A DNA stretch of 64,000 nucleotides from Streptomyces sp. MMG1533 (GCF_001279775.1 NZ_LGDG01000238.1:1-64000), one strand, 5' to 3'. Numbered from the stretch's first letter, positions 25,021 to 35,027 are shown. Numbers and translations are program-made. Notes: generated by a model not told the origin, from the sequence alone.

Positions 25021-25611
25021 TCAGGCTGCCAGCCCCCGCAGCAGCAACCCCACCACCGCCTCGAACTCGCCCTCCACGCCCGGCAGTTCCCACTCCCGGT
25101 GGTAGTACGGGTCGTGGAAGCGGCCCGTCGCCTGGAAGACGGCGCGGGCCGTGGTGGCCGCGTCGGCGACCGCGAAGGTGCCCGCGTCCACGCCCGCCCC
25201 GACGATTCGGGTCAGCTGAGCGGTGAGGTCGGTGATGTGTTCGGCCACCGCCTCGCCGTTCTCGTCGATCAGGACCATGTACGTGGCGAACAGCTCGGGA
25301 TCGTCGCCCGCCTTGCGGCGCTTGGCCTCGAAGAGGGCCGCGAGCCAGTCGCGGAGGCGGGAGGCGGGGTCGCGCTCCGAGTCGGCGGCGATACCGGCCA
25401 GGGACTGCGACGTACGGTCCAGCCACCGCTTGGTGACCGCCTCCCGCAGCGCCGCCTTCGTCCGGAAGTGGCGGTAGACGCTGCCGTGGCTGACGCCGAG
25501 CGCGCGGGCGACGTCGACCACGGTGGCCTTGGCCGGGCCGTGGCGGCGCAGCACCTCCTCGGTGGCTTCGAGGATGCGCTCGGCGGTCAGGATCTCGCTG
25601 GTCGGTGGCAT
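25021..25611 (-). CDS. TetR-family transcriptional repressor
   Basis: This 196-residue regulator has an N-terminal TetR helix-turn-helix (about 8-55: ILEATEEVLRRHGPAKATVVDVARALGVSHGSVYRHFRTKAALREAV in pieces) and a helical ligand-binding C-terminus. The ATG at 25611 begins MPPTSEIL; a longer start exists but would overlap the aldo/keto reductase. It lies 25 bases downstream of the aldo/keto reductase on the same strand, so the two probably form an operon, and the palindrome cluster at 26670-26733 is its most likely operator. Confidence 0.92.
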   Translation of the reverse strand: MPPTSEILTAERILEATEEVLRRHGPAKATVVDVARALGVSHGSVYRHFRTKAALREAVTKRWLDRTSQSLAGIAADSERDPASRLRDWLAALFEAKRRKAGDDPELFATYMVLIDENGEAVAEHITDLTAQLTRIVGAGVDAGTFAVADAATTARAVFQATGRFHDPYYHREWELPGVEGEFEAVVGLLLRGLAA

Positions 25612-25636
25612 GAGCAGACCGTACCTGGCGGCCCGG

Positions 25637-26665
25637 TCAGCGTTCGAGGTGCGCCATCTGGGCCGCCGGGTAGCGCTCGCCTGCGGCGGCTCCGGCGGGT
25701 ACGGCCTCCTCGATCGCGGCGAGGTCGGCCGCATCCAGCGTGACGTCCAGCGCGCCGAGCGACTCCGCGAGCCGCTCCCGGGTCCGCGCGCCGACCAGCG
25801 GCACGATGTCGTTGTTGTGCTGCGCGCCGCGGGAGAGCACCCAGGCGATGGCGATCTGCGCGACGCCGGCGCCCTTCTGCTCGGCGATCTTCCGCAGCGC
25901 CTCGACGAGGTTCAGGTTGTGCCGGAGGTTCTCGCCCTGGAAGCGCGGGGACATCGCCCGGAAGTCGTTCGCGGCGAGCTGCCGGTCGCCGGTGAAGTGG
26001 CCGGAGATCAGACCGCGGGAGAGGACGCCGTACGCCGTCACGCCGATGCCCAGTTCACGGGTGGTCGGCAGGATCTCGTCCTCGATGCCGCGCGAGATCA
26101 GCGAGTACTCGATCTGCAGGTCGCTGACGGGGGCGGTGGCGGCGGCCCGGCGGATGGTGTCGGCGCCGACCTCGCTCAGGCCCACGTGACGGACGTGGCC
26201 CTTCTCGATCAGTTCGGCGATCGCGCCGACCGTCTCCTCGATCGGTACGCAGGGGTCGAGCCGGGCGATCCGGTAGACGTCGATGTGGTCGACGCCGAGG
26301 CGCTGGAGCGAGTACGCGGCGAAGTTCTTCACGGCGGCCGGGCGGCCGTCGTATCCGGACCAGCCGCCGTCCGGGTCGCGCAGCGCGCCGAACTTCACGC
26401 TGACCAGGGCCTGTTCGCGGCGGGCGGCGGGCGCGGTGCGCAGGGCCTCGCCGATCAGCAGTTCGTTGTGGCCCATGCCGTAGAAGTCGCCGGTGTCGAG
26501 GAGGGTCACGCCGGCTTCCAGGGCGGCATGGACGGTGGCGATCGACTCGGCGCGGTCGGCGTCACCGTACAGCGCGGACATGCCCATGCAGCCGAGGCCG
26601 AGGGCGGAGACCTGGGGGCCGGTGTTTCCGAGAGTGCGCGTGTGCATCGTCATGACATCCACCAT
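25637..26665 (-). CDS. Aldo/keto reductase
   Basis: The product, up to 342 residues, is a (beta/alpha)8 NADPH-dependent reductase. Diagnostic segments are LGNTGPQVSALGLGCMGMS, the catalytic Asp-Tyr in LLDTGDFYGMGHNELLIGEAL, the lysine in VSVKFGALRDPDG, YRIARLDPCVPIEETVGAIAELIEKGHVRHVGLSEV, and the C-terminal cofactor loop PLVGARTRERLAESL. The start may be 26665, 26653 or 26647, since three ATGs are clustered; HTRTLGNTGP is the conserved beginning, which favours the shortest. It is followed by tetR and preceded by three palindromic operator-like sites. Confidence 0.93.
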   Translation of the reverse strand: MVDVMTMHTRTLGNTGPQVSALGLGCMGMSALYGDADRAESIATVHAALEAGVTLLDTGDFYGMGHNELLIGEALRTAPAARREQALVSVKFGALRDPDGGWSGYDGRPAAVKNFAAYSLQRLGVDHIDVYRIARLDPCVPIEETVGAIAELIEKGHVRHVGLSEVGADTIRRAAATAPVSDLQIEYSLISRGIEDEILPTTRELGIGVTAYGVLSRGLISGHFTGDRQLAANDFRAMSPRFQGENLRHNLNLVEALRKIAEQKGAGVAQIAIAWVLSRGAQHNNDIVPLVGARTRERLAESLGALDVTLDAADLAAIEEAVPAGAAAGERYPAAQMAHLER

Positions 26666-26669
26666 GGCA

Positions 26670-26733
26670 TGTCAGCTGACAGATTTCAATATCTGTCAGC
26701 CGACATCTGCAATCCGTCATCTGTCAGCTGTCA
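26670..26733. promoter_or_regulatory. Operator cluster: three TGTCAGCTGACA-type palindromes
   Basis: Sites: TGTCAGCTGACA (26670-26681, perfect), TGTCAGCCGACA (26694-26705, one mismatch pair) and TGTCAGCTGTCA (26722-26733). The first two also form a larger dyad CTGACAGAT-N6-ATCTGTCAG (26676-26699). They lie immediately upstream of the aldo/keto reductase-tetR pair and 120-180 bases before the EEP gene on the other strand, fitting autoregulated TetR control. Confidence 0.75.
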
Positions 26734-26851
26734 TCTGTCCGGTCGACGGGACGGGTACCCCGAGGACAATGAGAGATGTCGGCGTGCAGTCATCTCGGGC
26801 GGCGCCTGCCGCCGGCCCGGGGGCACTCTCGCGCCACCCCAGGAGGCCCGT

Positions 26852-27967
26852 ATGAGCATCCGTATCGCCACGTTCAACATGGAGAACGTCTTCCGCCGGC
26901 CCACGGTCTTCCGCCTGGAGGACCCGGCGAAGCGCAGGGAAATCCTCGACGACTTCGCCGAGTTGGTCGGTCTCCTCGACCTGCCTGTGTACCAGGCCGA
27001 CGACAAGAAGGAGATCGCCCGGCTCGTCAAGAAGCACCGGGCGTACGACACCGACCCGAAGAACCCGCCGCCGCCGATCTTCGTCAACCAGTCCCGCCCG
27101 GGCAAGGAGTCCGGACTGTTCAGGACGACGGGGTCAGGGAGAAACACCGACGTCGAGGTCACCGCCAAGGGCCGTGCCGCGTGGGCCGGTTGGGCCGAAC
27201 TGGGGCAGGACGACCTCGACCTGGACGTGGTGCGGAACACCGGCCGGGTGGTCTCGGAAGTCGACGCCGACATCCTGCTCACCGTGGAGGTCGAGGACCG
27301 GTTCACCCTGGAGCGCTTCAACACGCAGGTGCTGGCCGGGGCGCTCGGCAGGCGGCCGTACCCCTACGCGCTGCTGATCGACGGCAACGACAGCCGGGGC
27401 ATCGACATCGGGATCCTCAGCCGCCACCCGATCACATCCGTACGGACCCACCTCTTCGACACCAACCCGGACCGTCCCGACCAGCGCCTCTTCAGCCGTG
27501 ACTGCCCCGAGTTCGAGATCCGGCTCAACGGCACGCCCCTCGTGCTCCTCGGCAACCACCTGAAGAGCAAGTCCCACGACGACCCGGAACTGCGGCTGGC
27601 CCAGGCGAGGCGGGTCGCGCAGATCTACCGGGCCGCGCTGGAGCGCACGCCGCACGTCGTCGTCGCCGGGGACCTCAACGACCACCCGGAGAGCGACACG
27701 GCCGCAGTGCTGGAGGGCACCGGCCTGCGGGACGTGATGACGCACCGCTCCTATCGCGGACTGCCCGGCACGTTCGGGGAGTGCAAGAGCGAGCAGAACA
27801 AGCTCGACTACCTGCTGCTGGCACCGGAAGTGTGGCAGGAGGTGCAACACGTCGGCCTGGAGACCCGCGGCATCTTCGCGGACGACATCAAGTCCTTCGA
27901 CACCGTGACCTCGAAGGCCGACGCCGCATCCGACCACGCCGCTCTCTACGTGGACGTGGACCTGTAG
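26852..27967 (+). CDS. Endonuclease/exonuclease/phosphatase (EEP) family protein
   Basis: This 371-residue protein carries the EEP fold: RIATFNMENVF (first strand with Asn), a catalytic Glu in LTVEVEDRF, GIDIGILSRHPI, LGNHLKSKS, VVVAGDLNDHPES and the terminal SDHAALYVDV with the catalytic His. All key residues are visible. The first 100 residues contain a long insert (RLVKKHRAYDTDPKNPPPPIFV...). No signal peptide is seen. It may cleave nucleic acid or a phosphodiester; the substrate is unknown. The ATG at 26852 follows AGGAGG. A strong terminator begins four bases after its stop. Confidence 0.88.
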   Translation: MSIRIATFNMENVFRRPTVFRLEDPAKRREILDDFAELVGLLDLPVYQADDKKEIARLVKKHRAYDTDPKNPPPPIFVNQSRPGKESGLFRTTGSGRNTDVEVTAKGRAAWAGWAELGQDDLDLDVVRNTGRVVSEVDADILLTVEVEDRFTLERFNTQVLAGALGRRPYPYALLIDGNDSRGIDIGILSRHPITSVRTHLFDTNPDRPDQRLFSRDCPEFEIRLNGTPLVLLGNHLKSKSHDDPELRLAQARRVAQIYRAALERTPHVVVAGDLNDHPESDTAAVLEGTGLRDVMTHRSYRGLPGTFGECKSEQNKLDYLLLAPEVWQEVQHVGLETRGIFADDIKSFDTVTSKADAASDHAALYVDVDL

Positions 27968-27971
27968 ACGA

Positions 27972-28009
27972 ACAGTTCCCCGCGCCCACCGAGGGGCGCG
28001 GGGAACTGT
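27972..28009. terminator. Strong hairpin after the EEP gene
   Basis: Arms ACAGTTCCCCGCGCCC and GGGCGCGGGGAACTGT (16 bp, perfect) with a 6-base loop start four bases past the stop codon. Confidence 0.85.
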
Positions 28010-28072
28010 GTCGGCATGCGGCTTGGCCGCGTGGCGCGGCAGGCCACGACGAGAGCCGCGGCCGTCACACCA

Positions 28073-28097
28073 CCGGGCCGGGCGGACGCCGGCCCGG
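28073..28097. terminator. Hairpin after glyS
   Basis: CCGGGCCGG and CCGGCCCGG surround a 7-base loop, ten bases beyond the glyS stop codon on the minus strand. With the hairpin at 27972-28009 it separates two convergent genes. Confidence 0.75.
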
Positions 28098-28106
28098 CAC
28101 GAACAC

Positions 28107-29489
<1,383 letters not shown>

Positions 29490-29614
29490 GGTGCTCTCTT
29501 CATTACGACGACGGGCGACGAAGCGAGGATGCTTCAGAGCGAATGCTTCAGGTTACCGGCGGGGGATCCCCTCCGATCAAATCGGTTGCCCGTACAGGCC
29601 TCTCACCATGTTTG

Positions 29615-29643
29615 TTGACAACGGTTTCCATATTTGTTGAAAA
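29615..29643 (+). promoter_or_regulatory. Probable znuA promoter
   Basis: TTGACA (29615-29620) is followed after 17-18 bases by an A-rich -10-like stretch (about 29638-29644). The transcript would start close to 29650, which would make the mRNA leaderless or nearly so. Confidence 0.5.
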
Positions 29644-29652
29644 TGAGTGTCA
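29638..29652. promoter_or_regulatory. Zur box overlapping the znuA start
   Basis: TGAAAATGAGTGTCA matches the Streptomyces Zur consensus TGaAAATGATTTTCA at most positions and is close to dyad-symmetric. It covers the -10 region and the ATG at 29643 and ends at the ATG at 29652, so zinc-loaded Zur would block znuA transcription directly. Confidence 0.82.
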
Positions 29653-30605
29653 TGAACGTACGACGACACCACATATCCGGCATCGCGGTCGCCGCGGCCG
29701 CCGCCCTCGGCCTCGGCACCCTCTCCGCCTGCTCCAGCGACAGCGCGGCGGCGGGCAACACGGACAAGTTCGACGTCGTCGCCTCGTTCTACCCGATGGC
29801 CTTCCTCGCCGAGCAGATCGGCGGGACCCATGTGAACGTCACCAGTCTCACCGAGCCCGGCCAGGAACCCCACGACCTGGAGATCAGCGCCAAGCAGACC
29901 GCGCAGCTCCAGGAGTCCGACGCGGTGCTCTACCTCAAGAACCTCCAGCCCGCCGTCGACAAGGCGGTCACGCAGGCCGACGTCAAGAACAAGATCGACG
30001 CGGCCACGCTGACCAAGCTGGAGGACCACGGCGACGTCGAGCACGAGCACGAGGGCGAGGAGGCCTCCTCCGAGGAGGAACACGCCCTCGACCCGCACAT
30101 CTGGCTCGACCCGGTGAAGTACGCCGAGGTCGCCGAGGGTGTCGCCAAGGCCTTCGAGAAGGCCGACCCGGACCACGCGGCGGACTACAAGAAGAACGCC
30201 GCCGCGCTGGCCAAGAAGCTCGCCGACCTCGACAGCGCGTACGAGAACGGCCTGAAGAACACCGGCACCAAGATCTTCTTCACCAACCACGCCGCCTTCA
30301 GCTACCTCGCCGAGCGCTACGGCCTGACCCAGGAGGCCATCTCCGGCCTCGACCCGGAGAGCGAGCCCAGCCCCGCCCGGATCAAGGAGCTCCAGACGGA
30401 GGCCGAGGCCGACGGCGTCACCACCGTCTTCTACGAGACACTGGTGTCCGACAAGACCGCGAAGACCCTCGCCCAGGACGCGGGCCTCAAGACGGACGTC
30501 CTCGACCCGCTCGAGGGCATCACCGAGAAGTCCGAGGGCGACGACTACTTCCAGGTCATGGAGTCCAACCTGACCGCGCTGAAGACCGCTCTCGGCGCCA
30601 AGTGA
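29652..30605 (+). CDS. znuA: Zinc ABC transporter, substrate-binding lipoprotein
   Basis: The 317-residue protein captures zinc outside the membrane for the ZnuBC permease. A signal peptide ends in a lipobox (TLSAC), and the SBP domain has FYPMAFLAEQIGG, EPHDLEIS (metal His), the His/Glu-rich charged loop DHGDVEHEHEGEE typical of zinc rather than manganese binders, DPHIWLDP and FTNHAAFSYLAERYGL. The start is unsettled: the ATG at 29643 lies within the Zur box and has no ribosome site, and the ATG at 29652 would suit a leaderless mRNA. znuC follows 17 bases downstream. Confidence 0.94.
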   Translation: MNVRRHHISGIAVAAAAALGLGTLSACSSDSAAAGNTDKFDVVASFYPMAFLAEQIGGTHVNVTSLTEPGQEPHDLEISAKQTAQLQESDAVLYLKNLQPAVDKAVTQADVKNKIDAATLTKLEDHGDVEHEHEGEEASSEEEHALDPHIWLDPVKYAEVAEGVAKAFEKADPDHAADYKKNAAALAKKLADLDSAYENGLKNTGTKIFFTNHAAFSYLAERYGLTQEAISGLDPESEPSPARIKELQTEAEADGVTTVFYETLVSDKTAKTLAQDAGLKTDVLDPLEGITEKSEGDDYFQVMESNLTALKTALGAK

Positions 30606-30622
30606 TCCCTACGGAGGACCTC

Positions 30623-31390
30623 GTGAGCGAGCCCGTCATCTCCCTGCGCGGCGTCCGCGCCGAGCTGGGCTCGCGCCCCGTCCTGCGCGGAATCGACCTC
30701 ACCGTGTCCCGCGGCGAGGTCGTCGCGCTGCTCGGGGCCAACGGCTCCGGCAAGTCGACCGCGATCCGCAGCATCATCGGCCAGGTGCCGGTGAGCGACG
30801 GCGAGATCGAGCTGTTCGGCACCCCGCGCCGCCGCTTCCGCGACTGGGCGCGCGTGGGCTACGTCCCGCAGCGCACCACCGCCGCGGGCGGCGTCCCCGC
30901 GACGGTCACCGAGATCGTCTCCTCCGGCCGCCTCTCCCGCGCCCGCTTCGGCATGCTGCGCAAGGCCGACCACGAGGCCGTACGCCGTGCCCTGGACCTG
31001 GTCGGCATGGCCGACCGCGCGAAGGACTCCGTGGGCGCCCTCTCCGGCGGCCAGCACCAGCGTGTGCTGATCGCCCGCGCCCTCGCCGCCGAACCCGAAC
31101 TGCTGATCATGGACGAACCGATGGCGGGCGTGGACCTGGCGAGCCAGGAGGTGCTGGCCCGCACCCTCAGGGAGCAGGTCGCCCGGGGCGTCTCCGTCCT
31201 CCTCGTCCTGCACGAACTGGGCCCCCTGGAGCCCCTGATCAACCGGGCGGTCGTCCTGCGCGACGGCTGCGTCCAGCACGACGGCCCGCCCCCGAAGGCC
31301 CTCGGCCAGCACGCGCTGCCCGGCCACGACCACGTACACCCGCACGCGGCTCACGACGCCGAACCGATCCGGACGGGACTGCTGAGCTGA
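30623..31390 (+). CDS. znuC: Zinc ABC transporter, ATPase
   Basis: This 255-residue ATPase powers ZnuA-ZnuB zinc import. It has Walker A GANGSGKST, Q-loop VGYVPQRT, signature LSGGQHQRV, Walker B LLIMDEPM and H-loop VLHELG. The C-terminus is His-rich (HALPGHDHVHPHAAHD), which could sense or hold zinc. The GTG at 30623 follows GGAGGACCTC. Its stop overlaps the znuB start by one base. Confidence 0.96.
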   Translation: MSEPVISLRGVRAELGSRPVLRGIDLTVSRGEVVALLGANGSGKSTAIRSIIGQVPVSDGEIELFGTPRRRFRDWARVGYVPQRTTAAGGVPATVTEIVSSGRLSRARFGMLRKADHEAVRRALDLVGMADRAKDSVGALSGGQHQRVLIARALAAEPELLIMDEPMAGVDLASQEVLARTLREQVARGVSVLLVLHELGPLEPLINRAVVLRDGCVQHDGPPPKALGQHALPGHDHVHPHAAHDAEPIRTGLLS

Positions 31391-32292
31391 TGGACCTCCT
31401 GAACTACGCCTTCATGCAGCGGGCCCTGCTCGCCGCCGTCCTGGTCGGCATCACGGCCCCGGCCGTCGGCATCTACCTCGTCCAGCGCCGCCAGGCCCTC
31501 ATGGGCGACGGCATCGGCCACGTGGCGATGACCGGCGTCGGCCTCGGCTTCCTGCTGTCCTGGTCCCCGGTGTGGATGGCGACGCTCGTCTCCGTGCTCG
31601 GCGCGGTCGCCATGGAGCTGATCCGCTGGTACGGCAAGACCCGCGGCGACATCGCCCTCGCGATGCTCTTCTACGGCGGCATGGCCGGCGGCGTGATGTT
31701 CATCAACCTCGCGCCGACGGGCTCGAACGCGAACCTGACGTCGTACCTCTTCGGCTCGCTCTCGACGGTCAGCGAGTCGGACGTCACGGCGATCTGTCTG
31801 CTGGCCGCCTTCGTGGTCCTGGTCACCCTCGGCCTGCGCCGCCAGCTGTTCGCGGTGAGCCAGGACGAGGAGTTCGCGCGGGTCACCGGCCTGCCGGTAC
31901 GTGCCCTGAACCTGCTGACGGCGATCACCGCGGCGGTCACGGTGACGGTCGCGATGCGCGTGGTCGGCCTGCTGCTGGTGTCGGCGCTGATGGTGGTGCC
32001 GGTGGCTGCGGCGCAGCAGCTGAGCCGCAGCTTTGCGGCCACTTTCGCGATCGCCGTGGCCATCGGGGTCTCGGTGACCATCGGCGGCACCGTGACGTCG
32101 TACTACCAGGACGTGCCGCCCGGCGCGACGATCGTGCTGCTGACCATCGGGGCGTTCATCGTCATGACCGCGCTGGCGGCCCCGCTGGCCCGGCGGCGCG
32201 CGCGGGCAGTGGCGGCCTCACAGCCCGCCGGGGACCCCGCGGAGTGTGCGATTCCGGCCAGCCGGGAGTCCGACGGAAAGGTCGGCGTCTGA
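31390..32292 (+). CDS. znuB: Zinc ABC transporter, membrane permease
   Basis: The 300-residue ABC-3 family permease has about eight membrane segments; MDLLNYAFMQRALLAAVLVGI opens it, and GDGIGHVAMTGVGLGFLL and MRVVGLLLVSALMVVPVAAAQ match the family. It is the channel of the zinc importer with ZnuA and ZnuC. TGATG stop-start overlap couples it to znuC. zur follows after 60 bases. Confidence 0.95.
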   Translation: MDLLNYAFMQRALLAAVLVGITAPAVGIYLVQRRQALMGDGIGHVAMTGVGLGFLLSWSPVWMATLVSVLGAVAMELIRWYGKTRGDIALAMLFYGGMAGGVMFINLAPTGSNANLTSYLFGSLSTVSESDVTAICLLAAFVVLVTLGLRRQLFAVSQDEEFARVTGLPVRALNLLTAITAAVTVTVAMRVVGLLLVSALMVVPVAAAQQLSRSFAATFAIAVAIGVSVTIGGTVTSYYQDVPPGATIVLLTIGAFIVMTALAAPLARRRARAVAASQPAGDPAECAIPASRESDGKVGV

Positions 32293-32352
32293 CCACTGAC
32301 AGGCCGGGCTGGCACAATGGCCCGGCAGGTGCAGACGTTGAGGAGGCAACCG

Positions 32353-32769
32353 GTGACGACCGCAGGACCGCCCGTGAAGGGCCGCGCCACCCGGCAGCGG
32401 GCCGCCGTGGCGGCGGCGCTCGACGAGGTCGACGAGTTCCGCAGCGCGCAGGATCTCCACGACATGCTCAAGCACAAGGGCGACTCGGTCGGGCTGACCA
32501 CGGTCTACCGCACGCTCCAGTCGCTCGCCGACGCCGGCGAGGTCGACGTGCTGCGCACCTCCGACGGCGAGTCCGTCTACCGCCGATGCTCCACCGGCGA
32601 ACACCACCACCACCTCGTCTGCCGCGTCTGCGGCAAGGCCGTCGAGGTCGAGGGCCCGGCGGTGGAGACGTGGGCGGAGGCCATCGCGTCGGAACACGGG
32701 TTCGTGAACGTGGCGCACACGGTGGAGATCTTCGGGACGTGTGAGGACTGCGCGGCGAAGTCGGCCTAG
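32353..32769 (+). CDS. zur: Zinc uptake regulator, Fur family
   Basis: This 138-residue repressor shuts off zinc uptake when zinc-loaded. The N-terminal winged helix (RATRQRAAVAAALDEVDEFRSAQDLHDMLKHKG...GLTTVYRTLQSLADAGEVDVLR in pieces) is followed by metal sites: GEHHHHLVCRVCGK (His cluster plus C-x2-C) and CEDC at the end for the structural zinc. The GTG at 32353 fits GAGGAGG at about eight bases. An inverted repeat (GCCGGGC 32303-32309, GCCCGGC 32320-32326) sits in the znuB-zur gap. It likely acts on the Zur box at 29638-29652 that controls its own operon. Confidence 0.95.
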   Translation: MTTAGPPVKGRATRQRAAVAAALDEVDEFRSAQDLHDMLKHKGDSVGLTTVYRTLQSLADAGEVDVLRTSDGESVYRRCSTGEHHHHLVCRVCGKAVEVEGPAVETWAEAIASEHGFVNVAHTVEIFGTCEDCAAKSA

Positions 32770-32796
32770 CGGTCAGCGGCCCAGCTGCGGGCAGTC

Positions 32797-32870
32797 GTGC
32801 CGCTGGGGCGATGGGGGTCCCCCCGCTCGAGCGAAGTCGAGAGTGGGGGAAGGGGTGGGCGCAGCGGCAC
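32797..32870. repeat. Nested palindromic intergenic element between zur and uppS
   Basis: Outer arms GTGCCGCTG (32797-32805) and CAGCGGCAC (32862-32870) enclose a core at 32811-32851 with the run CCCCCCGCTCGAGCGAAG and TCGAGAGTGGGGGAA. From memory this core recurs between genes across Streptomyces genomes, so it is probably a dispersed repeat; here it separates convergent zur and uppS and can act as a two-way terminator. Confidence 0.7.
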
Positions 32871-32931
32871 CCCGCAGCGCCGGGTTACGCACCCACCCCC
32901 GGCCACCGGTGACACCGGGCGCCCCTCCGGC

Positions 32932-33765
32932 CTACTCCTGCTTGCCCTCCATGGCCAGCAGCTCCTCGTTCGGGATGGCGCCGCCGAAGCGGCGGTCCCG
33001 CGAGGCGAACTCCACGCAGGCACGCCACAGGTCACGCCGGTCGAAGTCCGGCCACAGCACGTTCTGGAAGACCATCTCGGCGTAGGCGCTCTGCCACAGA
33101 AGGTAGTTGGAGGTGCGCTGTTCACCGCTGGGGCGGAGGAACAGATCCACATCCGGCATGTCCGGGTAGTACAGATACTTCTGGATGGTCTTCTCGGAGA
33201 CCTTCGACGGGTCGAGCCGCCCCGCCTTCACGTCCTCCGCCATCGCCTGCATCGCGTCCGCGAGCTCGGCACGGCCGCCGTAGTTCATGCAGAAGTACAG
33301 CGTCAGCTTGTCGTTGTCCTTGGTCTGCTCCTGGGCGACCTGGAGCTCCTTGGCGACGGACTTCCACAGCCGGGGCATACGGCCCACCCAGCGCACCCGG
33401 ATCCCCAGCTCGTCGAGCTGGTCACGGGTCCTGCGGATGAAGTCGCGGTTGAAGTTCATCAGGAAGCGCACCTCGTCGGGCGAGCGCTTCCAGTTCTCGG
33501 TGGAGAAGGCGTACAGCGAGATGTTCTTCACACCCATCTCGATCGCGCCCTGGAGCACGTCCAGCACCCGCTCGGCGCCGACCTTGTGCCCCTCCGTGCG
33601 CGGCAGGCCGCGCTCCTTGGCCCAGCGGCCGTTCCCGTCCATGACGATCGCCACGTGGGTGGGGACCAGCTCACCGGGGAGCTTCGGCGGGCGGGCCCCG
33701 GACGGGTGCGGCTCCGGCGTCTTGTACTCACGGCGCTGGCGCCCCAGGATCCCGCGTACGGCCAT
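32932..33765 (-). CDS. uppS: Isoprenyl (undecaprenyl/polyprenyl) diphosphate synthase
   Basis: The 277-residue cis-prenyltransferase adds isopentenyl units to make the lipid carrier for cell-wall synthesis. Conserved elements are [26 protein letters not shown] (catalytic Asp), [15 protein letters not shown], the [11 protein letters not shown] segment and [25 protein letters not shown]. Nothing unusual is seen. recO lies 38 bases upstream on the same strand, and the two are often co-transcribed in actinobacteria. Confidence 0.95.
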   Translation of the reverse strand: MAVRGILGRQRREYKTPEPHPSGARPPKLPGELVPTHVAIVMDGNGRWAKERGLPRTEGHKVGAERVLDVLQGAIEMGVKNISLYAFSTENWKRSPDEVRFLMNFNRDFIRRTRDQLDELGIRVRWVGRMPRLWKSVAKELQVAQEQTKDNDKLTLYFCMNYGGRAELADAMQAMAEDVKAGRLDPSKVSEKTIQKYLYYPDMPDVDLFLRPSGEQRTSNYLLWQSAYAEMVFQNVLWPDFDRRDLWRACVEFASRDRRFGGAIPNEELLAMEGKQE

Positions 33766-33803
33766 GGTGCTTCCGTCTCCTCGTGCTTGTCGGTGCTCGT
33801 TGT

Positions 33804-34553
33804 CTAGGACTTCTCGACGTATCGAAGGGAGCGCAGCCCGCGCTCCAGATGCCAGTGCAGGTAGGCGGACACCAGCCCGCTGCCCTCCCGGACGTACCGC
33901 GGCTCGCTCGCGTCCGCGGTCTCCCAGTCTCCCGTAAGCAGCGCCCCGAGGAGTTCCAGGGTCTGCGGCGACGGTACGACACTCCCCGGCACCCGGCAGT
34001 CGACGCAGACCGACCCCCCGGCCGCCACCGAGAAGAACCGGTTCGGCCCGGGCATGCCGCACTTCGCGCAGTCGGTGAAGGTCGGCGCGTAGCCGTTGAC
34101 GGCGAGAGAGCGGAGCAGGAACGCGTCGAGGATCAGATGCGGCGCGTGCTCGCCCCGGGCGAGCGTCCGCAGCGCACCGACGAGCAGCAGGTACTGCTGC
34201 ACCGCCGGCTCGCCCTCGTGATCGGTGAACCGCTCGGCGGTCTCCAGCATGGCCGTCCCGGCGGTGTAGCGCGCGTAGTCCGCGACGATCCCGCCCCCGT
34301 ACGGCGCGATGGTCTCGCTCTGCGTACACAGTGGCAGCCCGCGCCCGATCAGCTCGCTCCCCCGCGCGAAGAACTGCACGTCGACGTGGGAGAAGGGCTC
34401 CAGCCGGGCCCCGAACTTCGACTTGGTCCTGCGCACCCCACGGGCCACGGCCCGTACCCGCCCGTGACCGCGCGTGAGCAGCGTGATGATCCGGTCCGCC
34501 TCACCCAGCTTCTGGGTGCGCAGCACGATGCCGTCGTCACGGAACAGACTCAT
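33804..34553 (-). CDS. recO: DNA repair protein RecO
   Basis: The 249-residue protein promotes RecF-pathway recombination and strand annealing. It has an OB fold ([39 protein letters not shown] in pieces) and a helical domain with a zinc ribbon: CAKCG then CVDC. The ATG at 34553 gives [11 protein letters not shown], the normal N-terminus. uppS follows after 38 bases. Confidence 0.95.
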   Translation of the reverse strand: MSLFRDDGIVLRTQKLGEADRIITLLTRGHGRVRAVARGVRRTKSKFGARLEPFSHVDVQFFARGSELIGRGLPLCTQSETIAPYGGGIVADYARYTAGTAMLETAERFTDHEGEPAVQQYLLLVGALRTLARGEHAPHLILDAFLLRSLAVNGYAPTFTDCAKCGMPGPNRFFSVAAGGSVCVDCRVPGSVVPSPQTLELLGALLTGDWETADASEPRYVREGSGLVSAYLHWHLERGLRSLRYVEKS

Positions 34554-34599
34554 GGGCCCATTCTCGCCTACTCCGGATGTCCCCCGTCGTCCCCGTGCT

Positions 34600-34815
34600 T
34601 CACGGCACCTCGCCGCGGCTGCGCGCATTGGCATACGTCGTCATCGCGCTCAGCCGCTCGGCCGGCGTGGCATGCCGCACGGCACCCGGCTCGGCGTCCC
34701 ACTCCCGCCCTCCGCCGCACGGTCTCAGTTGCACATACGGCCCCTCGTGCCCCATGACGATCCCCACCCGCCCACTCCGGGTGTCCACGGCATACGCCCC
34801 CACCGGCGGCTTCAC
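34600..34815 (-). CDS. Small conserved Streptomyces protein, 71 residues
   Basis: I recall similar small proteins in Streptomyces near XRE/DUF397 genes but no function. The GTG at 34815 overlaps the stop of the preceding gene (GTGA). The protein reads VKPPVGAYAVDTRSGRVGIVMG, then YVQLRPCGGGREWD, a compact beta-rich fold that may be a KOW/SH3-like barrel; this is inference. The end is ANARSRGEVP. It is too short for a signal peptide or membrane segment. Confidence 0.65.
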   Translation of the reverse strand: MKPPVGAYAVDTRSGRVGIVMGHEGPYVQLRPCGGGREWDAEPGAVRHATPAERLSAMTTYANARSRGEVP

Positions 34816-35027
34816 CGCAGCACCGCCGCGAGTCGCTGCGCGGTCTGAACGGAACACCGCCCCAATTCGATGAGCGGACAGGGCGCCTCCCGCGCAAGAC
34901 TCACCGGATCGAGCCCGAGTGACGGCAGCGTAATTCCCGCCGCAAGAAGCGCCGCGCGCAATTCTTTCACCGTTTCCTCCGCCTCTTCGACGCAGAACGC
35001 CGAGTGCTGCGACTCCACAGACCTCAC
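34812..35027 (-). CDS. Small conserved Streptomyces protein, 71 residues (upstream partner)
   Basis: The ATG at 35027 starts MRSVESQHSAFCVEEAEETVKELR. The body ALLAAGITLPSLGLDPVSLAREAPCPLIELGRCSVQTAQRLAAVLR is repeated in many Streptomyces as an uncharacterised small helical protein, from memory. Three cysteines are present without a zinc spacing. Its TGA overlaps the GTG of the next gene, so both are co-translated. The pair is divergent from the XRE regulator, with 115 bases between. Confidence 0.65.
   Translation of the reverse strand: MRSVESQHSAFCVEEAEETVKELRAALLAAGITLPSLGLDPVSLAREAPCPLIELGRCSVQTAQRLAAVLR

Noticed and set aside
29543..30622. Open frame upstream of znuC that would give a 615-residue protein
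   Set aside because: It is out of frame with znuA and only the znuC part has family motifs.
32303..32326. Hairpin between znuB and zur as a terminator
   Set aside because: A 7-bp stem with a 10-base loop is weak and zur is functionally part of the operon; retained only as a note.
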